Source: Sphingomonas spermidinifaciens
GTDB lineage: Bacteria; Pseudomonadota; Alphaproteobacteria; Sphingomonadales; Sphingomonadaceae
Length of the DNA stretch: 64,000 nucleotides
Direction: 5' to 3'
Assembly: GCF_002351485.1 (NCBI RefSeq)
Contig: NZ_NWMW01000001.1
Location: forward strand, 1-64,000
Shown here piece by piece: positions 26,908-38,506 of the stretch. How positions within the stretch are numbered: the first letter of the stretch is position 1; each line of letters starts with the position of its first letter. Under the pieces are notes generated by a model. That model worked only from the letters and a program-made list of their open reading frames with translations. It made no database searches and was not told where the DNA came from. A program made the position numbers and the translations under genes.

Positions 26908-27987
26908 ATGAGCGAGCTTCAAACCCTTCAGGTCGACCTCCTCGCGCGCGTCGAAGGCGCGGCGAGCATCGAGGCGGTCGAGGCGATTCGTGTCGAGGCG
27001 CTGGGCAAGCAGGGGCGGGTCACCGCCCTTCTCAAGTCGCTGGGCGGCATGACGCCGGAAGAGCGGCTGGTCGAAGGGCCGGCGATCCATGCGCTGCGCG
27101 AGGCGGTGACCGGGGCGATCGGCGATCGCAAGGCGGCGCTGGAGCGCGCGGCGCTCGATGGGAAGCTTGCGGCCGAGACGCTCGACATGACGCTGCCTGT
27201 CGACCGCATCGCGCCCGGCAGCGTCCATCCGGTCAGTCAGGTGATGGACGAACTCGCAGAGATTTTCGCCGACCTGGGCTTCGCGGTGGCGAGCGGACCG
27301 GAGATCGAGGACGACTGGCACAATTTCTCGGCGCTCAACATTCCCGAGACGCATCCCGCGCGGGCGATGCACGATACCTTCTATTTCCCCGAGGCTGGGG
27401 AGAAGCGGATGCTGCTGCGCACGCACACTTCGCCGGTGCAGATCCGCACGATGCTCAAGGACAAGCCGCCGATCCGCATCATCGCGCCGGGCCGCGTCTA
27501 TCGCAGCGACAGCGATGCGACGCACACGCCGATGTTCCACCAGATCGAGGGGCTGGTGATTGATCGCGGCATCACCCTCGGTCACCTCAAATGGACGCTC
27601 GAGACCTTCCTCAAGGCTTTTTTCGAGCGCGACGACATCGTCCTCAGGCTGCGGTCCAGCTACTTCCCCTTCACCGAGCCCTCGGTCGAGGTCGATGTCG
27701 GCTATACGATGGTGAACGGCAAGCGCGTGATCGGCGGCAGCGAGGGCTGGCTCGAGGTGCTGGGCAGCGGGATGGTCCATCGCAAGGTGATTGAGGCGTG
27801 CGGGCTCGATCCCAACGAGTGGCAGGGCTTCGCCTTCGGCACCGGCGTCGATCGGCTCGCGATGCTCAAATACGGCATGGAGGACCTGCGCGCCTTCTTC
27901 GACGGCGACCTGCGCTGGCTTCGGCATTATGGCTTCGCCGCGCTCGACGTGCCGACGCTGTCGGGTGGGGTCGGGGTGGCGGCCTGA
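26908..27987 (+). CDS. pheS: phenylalanine--tRNA ligase alpha subunit
   Basis: Catalytic subunit of the alpha2-beta2 enzyme. 359 residues from the second of two tandem ATGs (26908), five bases after AAGGA; 26905 would leave only two. N-terminal coiled coil, then class II motifs: [63 protein letters not shown] and [15 protein letters not shown] see no phenylalanine-rich leader peptide, so attenuation is not evident. pheT follows after a repeat. Confidence 0.97.
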   Translation: MSELQTLQVDLLARVEGAASIEAVEAIRVEALGKQGRVTALLKSLGGMTPEERLVEGPAIHALREAVTGAIGDRKAALERAALDGKLAAETLDMTLPVDRIAPGSVHPVSQVMDELAEIFADLGFAVASGPEIEDDWHNFSALNIPETHPARAMHDTFYFPEAGEKRMLLRTHTSPVQIRTMLKDKPPIRIIAPGRVYRSDSDATHTPMFHQIEGLVIDRGITLGHLKWTLETFLKAFFERDDIVLRLRSSYFPFTEPSVEVDVGYTMVNGKRVIGGSEGWLEVLGSGMVHRKVIEACGLDPNEWQGFAFGTGVDRLAMLKYGMEDLRAFFDGDLRWLRHYGFAALDVPTLSGGVGVAA

Positions 27988-27994
27988 AAACACA

Positions 27995-28078
27995 CGTCAC
28001 CCCGGCGAAGGCTGGGGTCGCCTCGTTGCGACGCGCAACGCTCTATCACGGAAAGACCCCAGCCTTGCTGGGGTGACG
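27995..28078. repeat. palindromic repeat between pheS and pheT
   Basis: Arms CGTCACCCCGGCGAAGGC and on to TGGGGTC on the left; GACCCCAGCCTTGCTGGGGTGACG on the right in inverted order. It would form a long hairpin within the pheST message and could modulate its two halves differently. Confidence 0.8.
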
Positions 28079-28088
28079 GGTTGAAACA

Positions 28089-30455
28089 ATGAAGTTCACG
28101 CTGAGCTGGCTCAAGGATCACCTCGAAACCGAGGCCGATCTGCCGACGATCCTGACTGCGCTGACGCGCATCGGGCTGGAGGTCGAGGGGGTCGACGATC
28201 CCGCCGAGCGTTTAGCCGGTTTCCGTGTCGCGCGCGTGCTGACGGCGGAGCGGCATCCGCAGGCCGACAAGCTGCAGGTGCTGTCGGTCGATACCGGCGA
28301 TGGCGTGGCCCTTCAGGTGGTCTGCGGCGCACCCAATGCGCGCGCAGGCCTGGTCGGGGTGCTCGGCACGCCCGGTGCGGTGGTGCCGGCCAACGGGATG
28401 CAGCTGCGCGTCTCGGCGATCCGCGGCGTTGAATCGAACGGCATGATGTGCTCGAGCCGCGAGCTCGAGCTTGGCGACGATCATGACGGCATCATCGAGC
28501 TGGCGGCGGATGCGCCGGTCGGCACGCCCTTCGCCGACTATGCCGGGCTTGGCGATCCGGTGATCGAGGTGGCGGTGACGCCCAACCGCCAGGACTGCAT
28601 GGGCGTGCGCGGCATCGCCCGCGACCTCGCCGCGGCGGGGCTGGGGACGCTCAAGCCGCTGGCGGTTGAGCCGGTGGCGGGCGAGGGCGCTGGGCCCGAC
28701 GTTCGCACCCACGATCCCGCGGGTTGCCCGGCGTTCTTCGCACAAAATGTGAGTGGCGTGACCAACGGCGCCTCGCCCGACTGGATGCAGCGGCGGCTCA
28801 AGGCGATCGGGCAAAAGCCGATCTCCGCGCTAGTGGACATCACTAACTATGTGATGTTCGACCTCGGCCGCCCGCTTCACGTCTATGACCGCGCCAAGCT
28901 GACCGGGGGTCTCGTCGCGCGGGCGGCGAAGGCGGGTGAGCAAGTGCTCGCGCTCAACGGCAAGACCTATACGCTCGCCGAGGGGATGACCGTCATCGCC
29001 GACGATGCCCATGTCCACGACATCGGCGGCATCATGGGCGGCGAGGACTCGGGCGTCATCGAGGCGACGACCGACGTGCTGATCGAATGCGCCTATTTCA
29101 CGCCCGAGGCGATCGCGCGCACGGGGCAGGCGCTGAACCTGACGAGCGACGCGCGCGCGCGGTTCGAGCGCGGCGTCGATCCCGCCTTCCTCGGGGACGG
29201 GCTGGCGATCGCTACGCGGATGGTTCTCGACCTGTGCGGCGGTCGCGCGAGCGGCGTCACCCGCGCGGGCCAGCCGCCGGTCGAGCGTGCGAGCTTCGTC
29301 TACAACCCGTTGCTCGCCCTGACGCTTGGTGGTCTCGACGTCACTGAGGAGCGCCAGCGCGCGATCCTCGAAGCGCTGGGCTTCGACGTGACCGACGACT
29401 GGCACGTGACGCCGCCCACGTGGCGGCGCGACGTCGACGGCCCCGCCGACATCGTCGAGGAAGTGATCCGGATCGAGGGGCTCGACAATGTGCCCTCGAC
29501 GCCGCTCCCCCGCGCCGAGGGCGTGGCGCGCCCGACCGCGACGCCCGAGCAGCGCACCGAGCGCCGCCTGCGCCGCGCCGCCGCCGCGCGCGGGCTGAAC
29601 GAGGCGGTCACTTGGAGCTTCGTGCCCGCGGCTCAGGCCGACATCTTCGGCGGCGGCGCGTGGACGCTCGCCAACCCGATCAGCGAGGACATGAAGGTCA
29701 TGCGCCCGTCGCTGCTCCCCGGCCTGCTGGCCGCCGCGCAGCGCAACCTGTCGCGCGGCGCCACGGGCGTTCGGCTCTTCGAGTTCGGCCGCCGCTATCT
29801 GGCCGACGCCGAGCGGCCGACGCTGGCGGTGGTGCTCGCGGGCGAGCGCACTCCGCGCGGCTGGCAGGGCGGCAAGGCTAAGGCATTCGATGCCTTCGAC
29901 GCCAAGGCGGAGGCGCTGGCGCTGCTTGAGGCAGCTGGCGCGCCGGTCGCCAACCTGCAGGTGTTGGGTGAGGCGGGCGAGGCCTGGCATCCCGGCCAGT
30001 CGGGCACGCTGCGGCTGGGCCCGAAGACGGTGCTGGCAGCGTTCGGGATCGTCCACCCCTCTGTCGCCAAGGCGTTCGACCTCGGCGGGCCGGTGGCCGC
30101 GGTCGAGCTTTACCCGGACGCAATTCCGGCCAAGCGTTCTTCCGGCTTCATGCGCCTTGCTTATGCCCCGCCGGCGCTTCAGCCGGTCCGCCGCGACTTT
30201 GCCTTCGTCGTACCGGCGGCGCTGTCGGCCGAGCAGCTCGTTCGCGCGGTGCGCGGCGCGGACAAGGCGGCGATCGTCGAGGCGCGTCTGTTCGACGTAT
30301 TCGAGGGCGCGGGCGTGGGCGAGGGGATGAAGAGCCTCGCCATCGAGGTCGTGCTGCAGCCGGGCGAAAAGAGCTTCACCGACGCGGAGCTCATGGCCAT
30401 CGCCGACCGCGTGGTCGCCGCGGCGGGCAAGCTGGGGGCGGTGCTGCGGGGTTGA
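28089..30455 (+). CDS. pheT: phenylalanine--tRNA ligase beta subunit
   Basis: 788 residues, standard length. Domains in order: N-terminal MKFTLSWLKDHLETEADLP, tRNA-binding OB domain (40-150), B3/B4 editing module (NRQDCMGVRGIARDLAA, VDITNYVMFDLGRPLHVYD), B5 (ILEALGFDVTDDWHVTPPTWRRDVD), a degenerate catalytic domain, and the C-terminal anticodon-binding FDX-ACB domain (FAFVVPAALSAEQLVRAVRG). Forms the tetramer with PheS. Confidence 0.97.
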   Translation: MKFTLSWLKDHLETEADLPTILTALTRIGLEVEGVDDPAERLAGFRVARVLTAERHPQADKLQVLSVDTGDGVALQVVCGAPNARAGLVGVLGTPGAVVPANGMQLRVSAIRGVESNGMMCSSRELELGDDHDGIIELAADAPVGTPFADYAGLGDPVIEVAVTPNRQDCMGVRGIARDLAAAGLGTLKPLAVEPVAGEGAGPDVRTHDPAGCPAFFAQNVSGVTNGASPDWMQRRLKAIGQKPISALVDITNYVMFDLGRPLHVYDRAKLTGGLVARAAKAGEQVLALNGKTYTLAEGMTVIADDAHVHDIGGIMGGEDSGVIEATTDVLIECAYFTPEAIARTGQALNLTSDARARFERGVDPAFLGDGLAIATRMVLDLCGGRASGVTRAGQPPVERASFVYNPLLALTLGGLDVTEERQRAILEALGFDVTDDWHVTPPTWRRDVDGPADIVEEVIRIEGLDNVPSTPLPRAEGVARPTATPEQRTERRLRRAAAARGLNEAVTWSFVPAAQADIFGGGAWTLANPISEDMKVMRPSLLPGLLAAAQRNLSRGATGVRLFEFGRRYLADAERPTLAVVLAGERTPRGWQGGKAKAFDAFDAKAEALALLEAAGAPVANLQVLGEAGEAWHPGQSGTLRLGPKTVLAAFGIVHPSVAKAFDLGGPVAAVELYPDAIPAKRSSGFMRLAYAPPALQPVRRDFAFVVPAALSAEQLVRAVRGADKAAIVEARLFDVFEGAGVGEGMKSLAIEVVLQPGEKSFTDAELMAIADRVVAAAGKLGAVLRG

Positions 30456-30484
30456 GGCGTAACGCCGACGAAGTGCAGGACGTC

Positions 30485-30550
30485 CACAAGCTCAGTCCGA
30501 ACGGAGTGGGGGCCACGCGCCCCAAATCGATCGCGCTGAGCCTGTCGAAG
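30485..30550. repeat. GAGCTTGTCGAAG-family repeat after pheT
   Basis: CACAAGCTCAGTCCGAACGG on the left and GCGCTGAGCCTGTCGAAG on the right, inverted, in the gap between pheT and the convergent DUF4019 gene. Third copy of this family in the window, with the arms outward-facing compared with the copy at 11265. Confidence 0.65.
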
Positions 30551-30576
30551 CGCTGCCCCTCTCTAACGCAGCACGC

Positions 30577-31335
30577 CTATTCCACCGTCACGCCGACCAC
30601 CTTCCACGTACCGCCCTCGCGGGCGAACGCCACGCGCTCGATCGCGTCGGCCTTGTTGGCGTAGCTCGTGCGGAAGCGGACCAGCTCATAGCCCTCGGGC
30701 GGGGCTGGGACTTCTTCCCACGACTCGAACTTGCGCGATTTCACCGGGCCGAAGCGCTCGCGCATCTTCTCGGACGCCGCGGTCCAGGCCTGTTCGGTAT
30801 TGCGCTTGTGAAAGTCGTCGCCGAAGCGCTGATAGCTCGCGCGCCAGTCGTTCGCGTCGATCAGCGCGAAGAGGCGCTGTGCTGCCTCGATGACCTCGGC
30901 GTTGGCGGTGGCCTGCTGCGTCGCGGGCAGCGGCGGGGTTGCGGGTTGCGAGAGGCCGATCAGGGCGAGCAGGCCGAGAGTCAGGGTCATGACGAGCACT
31001 CCGATGAAGAGCCGCGGGCGACCGGCCCACGACGCGCCGCGGGTCGGCGCGGTGCCTTCTTCGGTCGAGGGAAGCTCGGCGCCTTCCCCGATTTCGCTGT
31101 CCCTTATATTTTCGAGGGTGCCGCCCTCGGCCTCGAACAGCAGGCGCGCGGCCTCGCGGCTGCTGGGCACGGCGAGCTTGCGACGCGCCTCGCGCAGCCG
31201 TTCGTTGATTGTGTGGACGGAAAGGTCGAGCGTGCGCGCGGCCGACTTGGCGTCATGGCCGCGCACGATGAGGCGCAGCGTCGCTTTTTCCTTGTCGGTC
31301 AGCGTGTCGAGGGCGCGGGCAGCCGGCATCTGCAT
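30577..31335 (-). CDS. membrane-anchored LuxR-type HTH protein with DUF4019 domain
   Basis: 252 residues in three parts. Residues 10-65 form a LuxR/GerE-type HTH (LTDKEKATLRLIVRGHDAKS, ARTLDLSVHTINERLREARR). Residues 109-128 are a single hydrophobic membrane segment (LFIGVLVMTLTLGLLALIGL). Residues 145-252 match DUF4019 (ALIDANDWRASYQRFGDDFH, VPAPPEGYELVRFRTSYANK). Topology predicts HTH in the cytoplasm and DUF4019 in the periplasm, as in ToxR-like one-component sensors. Target genes are unknown. Confidence 0.82.
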   Translation of the reverse strand: MQMPAARALDTLTDKEKATLRLIVRGHDAKSAARTLDLSVHTINERLREARRKLAVPSSREAARLLFEAEGGTLENIRDSEIGEGAELPSTEEGTAPTRGASWAGRPRLFIGVLVMTLTLGLLALIGLSQPATPPLPATQQATANAEVIEAAQRLFALIDANDWRASYQRFGDDFHKRNTEQAWTAASEKMRERFGPVKSRKFESWEEVPAPPEGYELVRFRTSYANKADAIERVAFAREGGTWKVVGVTVE

Positions 31336-31396
31336 AGCCCGAGACTAGGAGGCGGGCAGGGCCGCCCGCCACCCCAAAATCCTTGTAGGGTCGTGC

Positions 31397-31627
31397 TCAG
31401 CCGCCCTGATTGAGCGCCGGATCGGGCTCGAGCAGGCGGTGGAGGTGGACGACGACATATTTCATCTCGGCATCGTCGACGGTCCGCTGCGCGGCGGCGC
31501 GCCATGCCTTTTCCGCGCTGGCATAATCGGGAAACAGGCCGACGATATCGAGCGCCTTAAGGTCGGTAAAGTCGAGGGTCTGCGGATCGCTCACGCGGCC
31601 GCCGAAGACGAGATGCAGCTTGCTCAT
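31397..31627 (-). CDS. DUF4170 domain protein
   Basis: 76 residues from the ATG at 31627 (MSKLHLVFGGRVSDPQTLDF), followed by IVGLFPDYASAEKAWRAAAQ and MKYVVVHLHRLLEPD. This matches the short DUF4170 family of alphaproteobacteria, cytosolic and of unknown role. It is preceded on the same strand by the four-gene membrane cassette but separated from it by a hairpin and about 150 bp. Confidence 0.85.
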   Translation of the reverse strand: MSKLHLVFGGRVSDPQTLDFTDLKALDIVGLFPDYASAEKAWRAAAQRTVDDAEMKYVVVHLHRLLEPDPALNQGG

Positions 31628-31733
31628 GCGCCAAGGTTCCGATGCTAGGGGCTGTACCCGCACTGGCGGCGGGCTTCGCTGCTCCGCATAGCGAAATCGG
31701 CCGGTGGCTCAAGGCCGGTTCGTGCCGACCTTC

Positions 31734-31766
31734 GCCGTCACCCCGCCTCAATGCCGGGGTGACGGC
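31734..31766. repeat. perfect inverted repeat, possible terminator of the membrane cassette
   Basis: 11-base arms GCCGTCACCCC / GGGGTGACGGC around an 11-base loop, 12 bases after the stop of the gene ending at 31779. It belongs to the GTCAYCCC repeat type. No T-run is seen. Confidence 0.7.
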
Positions 31767-31778
31767 AAGATCCAGGGC

Positions 31779-32210
31779 TCAGGCCGCCGACCTCGCCCCG
31801 TCGCGCGCCGCCTTGGCGACGTTTCCGAGCAGCGCAGTGGCCTTTTCCTTGGCGCCATCCTTATCCGGGATCAGCGCTTCGATCTCCTGCCGGCCCGCCT
31901 CGCGCGCGGCACGAGCAGCGGCGGCGGCCCCGTCGGTCAGGCGCTTGCCGAGCGGACCGAGCGCCTCGGCCTCCCGCTGCGTGCGCGGCAAGAGCGCGCC
32001 GATCGCGACGCCGATCGCGACGCCGCCGAGCAGCGCGGCGAGTGGGCTCGCCTCGATGCCGTCGGCGGTGCGGGTCGCGGCCTTCGACGCGGCCTCCTTT
32101 GTCACGTGGGCCGCGTGCGTTGTCGTTTCCTTCGTCGCCTCGACCGCATGGGTCGCGGCCTCACGGGCGCGGTCGGTCAGGCTGGTCTTGTTGGGATCGG
32201 TGTCGGTCAT
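31779..32210 (-). CDS. YqjD/ElaB-like amphipathic protein with one membrane segment
   Basis: 143 residues, rich in alanine, threonine and lysine. The helical N-terminus (TDRAREAATHAVEATKETTT) and C-terminus are amphipathic; the middle has a glycine-rich hydrophobic segment LAALLGGVAIGVAIGALLP followed by RTQREAEALGPLG. The layout resembles YqjD/ElaB/DUF883 proteins, which in E. coli bind ribosomes at the membrane in stationary phase. Last gene of the cassette, with a four-base overlap to the upstream gene. Confidence 0.75.
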   Translation of the reverse strand: MTDTDPNKTSLTDRAREAATHAVEATKETTTHAAHVTKEAASKAATRTADGIEASPLAALLGGVAIGVAIGALLPRTQREAEALGPLGKRLTDGAAAAARAAREAGRQEIEALIPDKDGAKEKATALLGNVAKAARDGARSAA

Positions 32211-32524
32211 GACGGGTGTCCTTCGACAAGTTCGATGGGGTCGGGTTCGGGGGGCGGAGCGGGCGAAAGCCTGCGCATGAGTGCGAACAACGGCTTGCGG
32301 GCGAGGAGCAGCAATGCGCCGCCAGCGACCGATCCGGCGAGCACGGGCCGCGCCCGCGCGGATTCGACGGTCTGTCCGGCGACATCGATCGCCTTCTCGC
32401 GCGCACTCTCGACCGCATCATTGACGAGCGTCGCGGGCGAGAGGCGCGCCTTCAGCCGGTCGATGTCACCGAGCAGGTCGGCGCGCGCCGCGTCGGCTTC
32501 CGCCCGGGCCTTGGCCGCGCTCAT
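32207..32524 (-). CDS. DUF3618 domain protein
   Basis: 105 residues with the DUF3618 opening ARADLLGDIDRLKARLSPAT and LVNDAVESAREKAIDVAGQT, then one membrane segment ARPVLAGSVAGGALLLLARK and a proline/acid tail. Function unknown; found beside holin-like and YqjD-like genes in alphaproteobacteria. Overlaps both neighbours by four bases. Confidence 0.8.
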   Translation of the reverse strand: MSAAKARAEADAARADLLGDIDRLKARLSPATLVNDAVESAREKAIDVAGQTVESARARPVLAGSVAGGALLLLARKPLFALMRRLSPAPPPEPDPIELVEGHPS

Positions 32525-32862
32525 GCCGCACCGCCAAAGGCTCGCCGGATTCGCGACACGCCCAGCCAGCCGAGAAACGCGACGACGATCAGTGCCGCGA
32601 TGACGACGATAAGCGTCGCGACGCCGGCGCCGACCTGCGGCGCCAGCGTCAGCACCAGGCCGACGAGCAACGCCGCCAGTGCCGCCTGCGCGATGGCCAG
32701 CGCAGCAACCGCAAGGCCGACGCCGATGCCGGCGTCCTTACCGCGCTCGGCGGCAAGCGCCTTGCCATAGGCGACTTCGGCGCGCGCCCATCGCTTGGCG
32801 TCATCGACCGCCTGCATTGCCAGCGCGGCGATGCCCGGTTCGTCGGTTGGCGTCGAGGCCAT
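32521..32862 (-). CDS. phage holin family-like membrane protein (PF07332 type)
   Basis: 113 residues: short soluble N-terminus (MASTPTDEPGIAALAMQAVD, AKRWARAEVAYGKALAAERG), then two membrane segments (VGLAVAALAIAQAALAALLV and VATLIVVIAALIVVAFLGWL) and a basic end. The family is named for holins but chromosomal members in stress operons are not phage genes; no phage genes are nearby. Probably an envelope protein acting with its three neighbours. Confidence 0.78.
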   Translation of the reverse strand: MASTPTDEPGIAALAMQAVDDAKRWARAEVAYGKALAAERGKDAGIGVGLAVAALAIAQAALAALLVGLVLTLAPQVGAGVATLIVVIAALIVVAFLGWLGVSRIRRAFGGAA

Positions 32863-32870
32863 AACGCCGG

Positions 32871-33383
32871 TCAGGCGGTCGGCGTCGTGGTGGTCGTGTC
32901 GGCCGGCTCGATGCCCGCCTTCACCACGCGCGCCAGCACGAAGCCGAGCGCCGCGGCGGTGCCGATCGCGACGGCCGGGCTCTTGCGGACGAAGCCGCGC
33001 ACATCCTCCAGCAGCTCGTCGATGTCCTTCGCGTCGATCTGGCTCGCGAAACCGTCCAGCGACTGCGCCGCCGAGCGGGCGTACTGGCCATATTGCTCGC
33101 CCAGCTTCTTGTCGACCTGACCGGCGGCATCCTCCATCATGCGGGCGAAGTCGTTGAGCGCGCCCGAGGCCTTGGCCTTGCCGTCGCCGGCAAAGGCGCG
33201 CGCCTTCTCGGCTGCCTGGCTGCCGAGCTTGCTCGCCTCGGTCTTGATCGTGTCCTTGGCGGTTCTCGGCGTCTCGGTGGCGGTCGCGGGCTCGAACGTG
33301 ACCTCGCCGGCTTCGGCGGTCAGCGGCACTGCGGGCTCGAACGTCGGCTCGCCGGGCGAACCGGCATTGTTGGTGTCAGCCAT
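32871..33383 (-). CDS. YqjD-like membrane-anchored protein, first gene of cassette
   Basis: 170 residues from the ATG at 33383, which has GGAGGGA upstream. Acidic, disordered N-terminus with two FEPA repeats (TFEPAVPL and TFEPATAT), a helical middle (SQAAEKARAFAGDGKAKASG, YARSAAQSLDGFASQIDAKD), the motif LLEDVRGFVRKSPAVAIGTA, and a C-terminal membrane segment AAALGFVLARVVKAG. The end closely resembles YqjD/DUF883 proteins. An in-frame start at 33437 would lie upstream of the promoter and is rejected. Confidence 0.78.
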   Translation of the reverse strand: MADTNNAGSPGEPTFEPAVPLTAEAGEVTFEPATATETPRTAKDTIKTEASKLGSQAAEKARAFAGDGKAKASGALNDFARMMEDAAGQVDKKLGEQYGQYARSAAQSLDGFASQIDAKDIDELLEDVRGFVRKSPAVAIGTAAALGFVLARVVKAGIEPADTTTTTPTA

Positions 33384-33410
33384 TTGAAATCCCTCCGTCG
33401 TTTGCCGAAC

Positions 33411-33435
33411 AACCGCACGGCTTGCCGCCGGTTCC
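33411..33435 (-). promoter_or_regulatory. candidate EcfG (general stress response) promoter
   Basis: On the minus strand GGAAC (33435-33431), 16 bases, GGTT (33414-33411). The alphaproteobacterial EcfG consensus is GGAAC-N16/17-CGTT; this matches all of the -35 and three of four -10 bases. It sits 28 bases before the first cassette ATG. Confidence 0.6.
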
Positions 33436-33516
33436 ATCGGAAACGACGCCCGTCCCCGTTTGCGCGCCCGCTGTCGGGCGGCTAAGGGCGGCGCCGAACC
33501 CGCCGGCCGAACTTAG

Positions 33517-34809
<1,293 letters not shown>

Positions 34810-34840
34810 TTAACGGCGCGTTCGGCATGATAAGCGGAAC

Positions 34841-35161
34841 ATGCCGAGCGCGCCCAAGTCCCGCCTGACGCCCCTGTTGCAAAGCGCCGGGATCCCGGCG
34901 CTCGCGATCATCTTCATGGGCTTCTTCGGCTATTATGCGGTCATGGGGCCGAACGGCCTGCTGCGCTACCGCGAATACAGCCGCGCCTACGCCAAACGCG
35001 AGGCCGAGTTCGCGCAGCTGGACAAGCGCCGGGCAGCGCTTCGCAACCAGGTCGCGCTGCTCGATCCGAAGCGCGGCGCCAATCCCGACATGGTCGACGA
35101 ACTGGTTCGCAAGGAACTCAACGTCGCGCATCCCGACGAGATCATCGTTCCGCTCAACTGA
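34841..35161 (+). CDS. septum formation initiator protein (FtsB/DivIC family)
   Basis: 106-residue bitopic protein: short cytoplasmic N-terminus, membrane segment IPALAIIFMGFFGYYAVMGP (17-36), then a periplasmic coiled coil (REYSRAYAKREAEFAQLDKR, RAALRNQVALLD) and the family end MVDELVRKELNVAHPDEIIV. Acts with FtsL/FtsQ in division. Its place right after eno is the conserved FtsB context. Confidence 0.9.
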   Translation: MPSAPKSRLTPLLQSAGIPALAIIFMGFFGYYAVMGPNGLLRYREYSRAYAKREAEFAQLDKRRAALRNQVALLDPKRGANPDMVDELVRKELNVAHPDEIIVPLN

Positions 35162-35210
35162 GCTCACCCTCGCCGGCAATTCGGTGGACGTTCAGCCTTT
35201 CGCCGCATAG

Positions 35211-35486
35211 ATGGGGCGCGTGAACCTGTTACCGATCTTCTACGCGCTGCTCGCCGCGCTCACCGGGCTGTCGCTCGGCGGCGTTGCCGAGGTGCGGGCG
35301 GTGCGGCCCGCCGTCGCGGCGACGATCGCGCGGCCGGGCGTCGCGCAGGTCGTCCAGGCGGCCAAGCGCCGCGATCCGGTCGCCGCGATCCGCCCAGCGC
35401 CCGCGTTGGTGCGCACGCAGGTCGCGAAGGTCCTCGCCCTCATCGCATTGCCGATCGAGCGCATGCCCGTCAGGCGCCGCGAATAG
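35211..35486 (+). CDS. small membrane or exported protein of unknown function
   Basis: 91 residues: hydrophobic start (VNLLPIFYALLAALTGLSLG, possible signal anchor or signal peptide), then an alanine/valine/arginine-rich region and a second moderately hydrophobic stretch VAKVLALIALPIERMP, ending RRRE. No family recognised. It fills the gap between ftsB and secA on the same strand. No strong Shine-Dalgarno; a GTG at 35220 is an alternative start. Confidence 0.45.
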   Translation: MGRVNLLPIFYALLAALTGLSLGGVAEVRAVRPAVAATIARPGVAQVVQAAKRRDPVAAIRPAPALVRTQVAKVLALIALPIERMPVRRRE

Positions 35487-35602
35487 GCTGACCCGCCCGC
35501 CCGCGGGAACCCGCGTGCCCCCTTCGCATTACCCATTTCGTTACGGCCCCGACCGGCGCGCATCCCGCCCGGCGGCGCGCAGATTTCAGACAGGACATCC
35601 CC

Positions 35603-38332
<2,730 letters not shown>

Positions 38333-38349
38333 GCCGGAGAGCAGCGGGG

Positions 38350-38372
38350 CCCCGGCACGGCGGCGGCCGGGG
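38350..38372 (+). terminator. hairpin after secA
   Basis: Arms CCCCGGC / GCCGGGG, 17 bases after the secA stop, with no T-run. Weak evidence for termination. The rest of the gap (to 38506) contains fragments of the CCCGCTTCT / GTCACCC repeat type and no gene. Confidence 0.35.
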
Positions 38373-38506
38373 TGATGACGTCGAAATAGTGTCACCCTTA
38401 ATGCCAACGTCGACCCCGGCGTCCCGCTTCTGCTGTCCTCGTGCCGGCGGCATCGCGACCAACGGCCTAGTGGCGCTCGCGTCCGCGCGGGCGTAGGTTG
38501 CGCGCG

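Noticed and set aside
28830..30056. 408-codon open frame antisense to pheT
   Set aside because: Fully covered by pheT, with no ribosome site or recognisable domain.
32521..32862. Prophage remnant suggested by a holin-family protein
   Set aside because: No other phage genes, integrase or attachment repeats nearby; chromosomal members of this family occur in stress operons.
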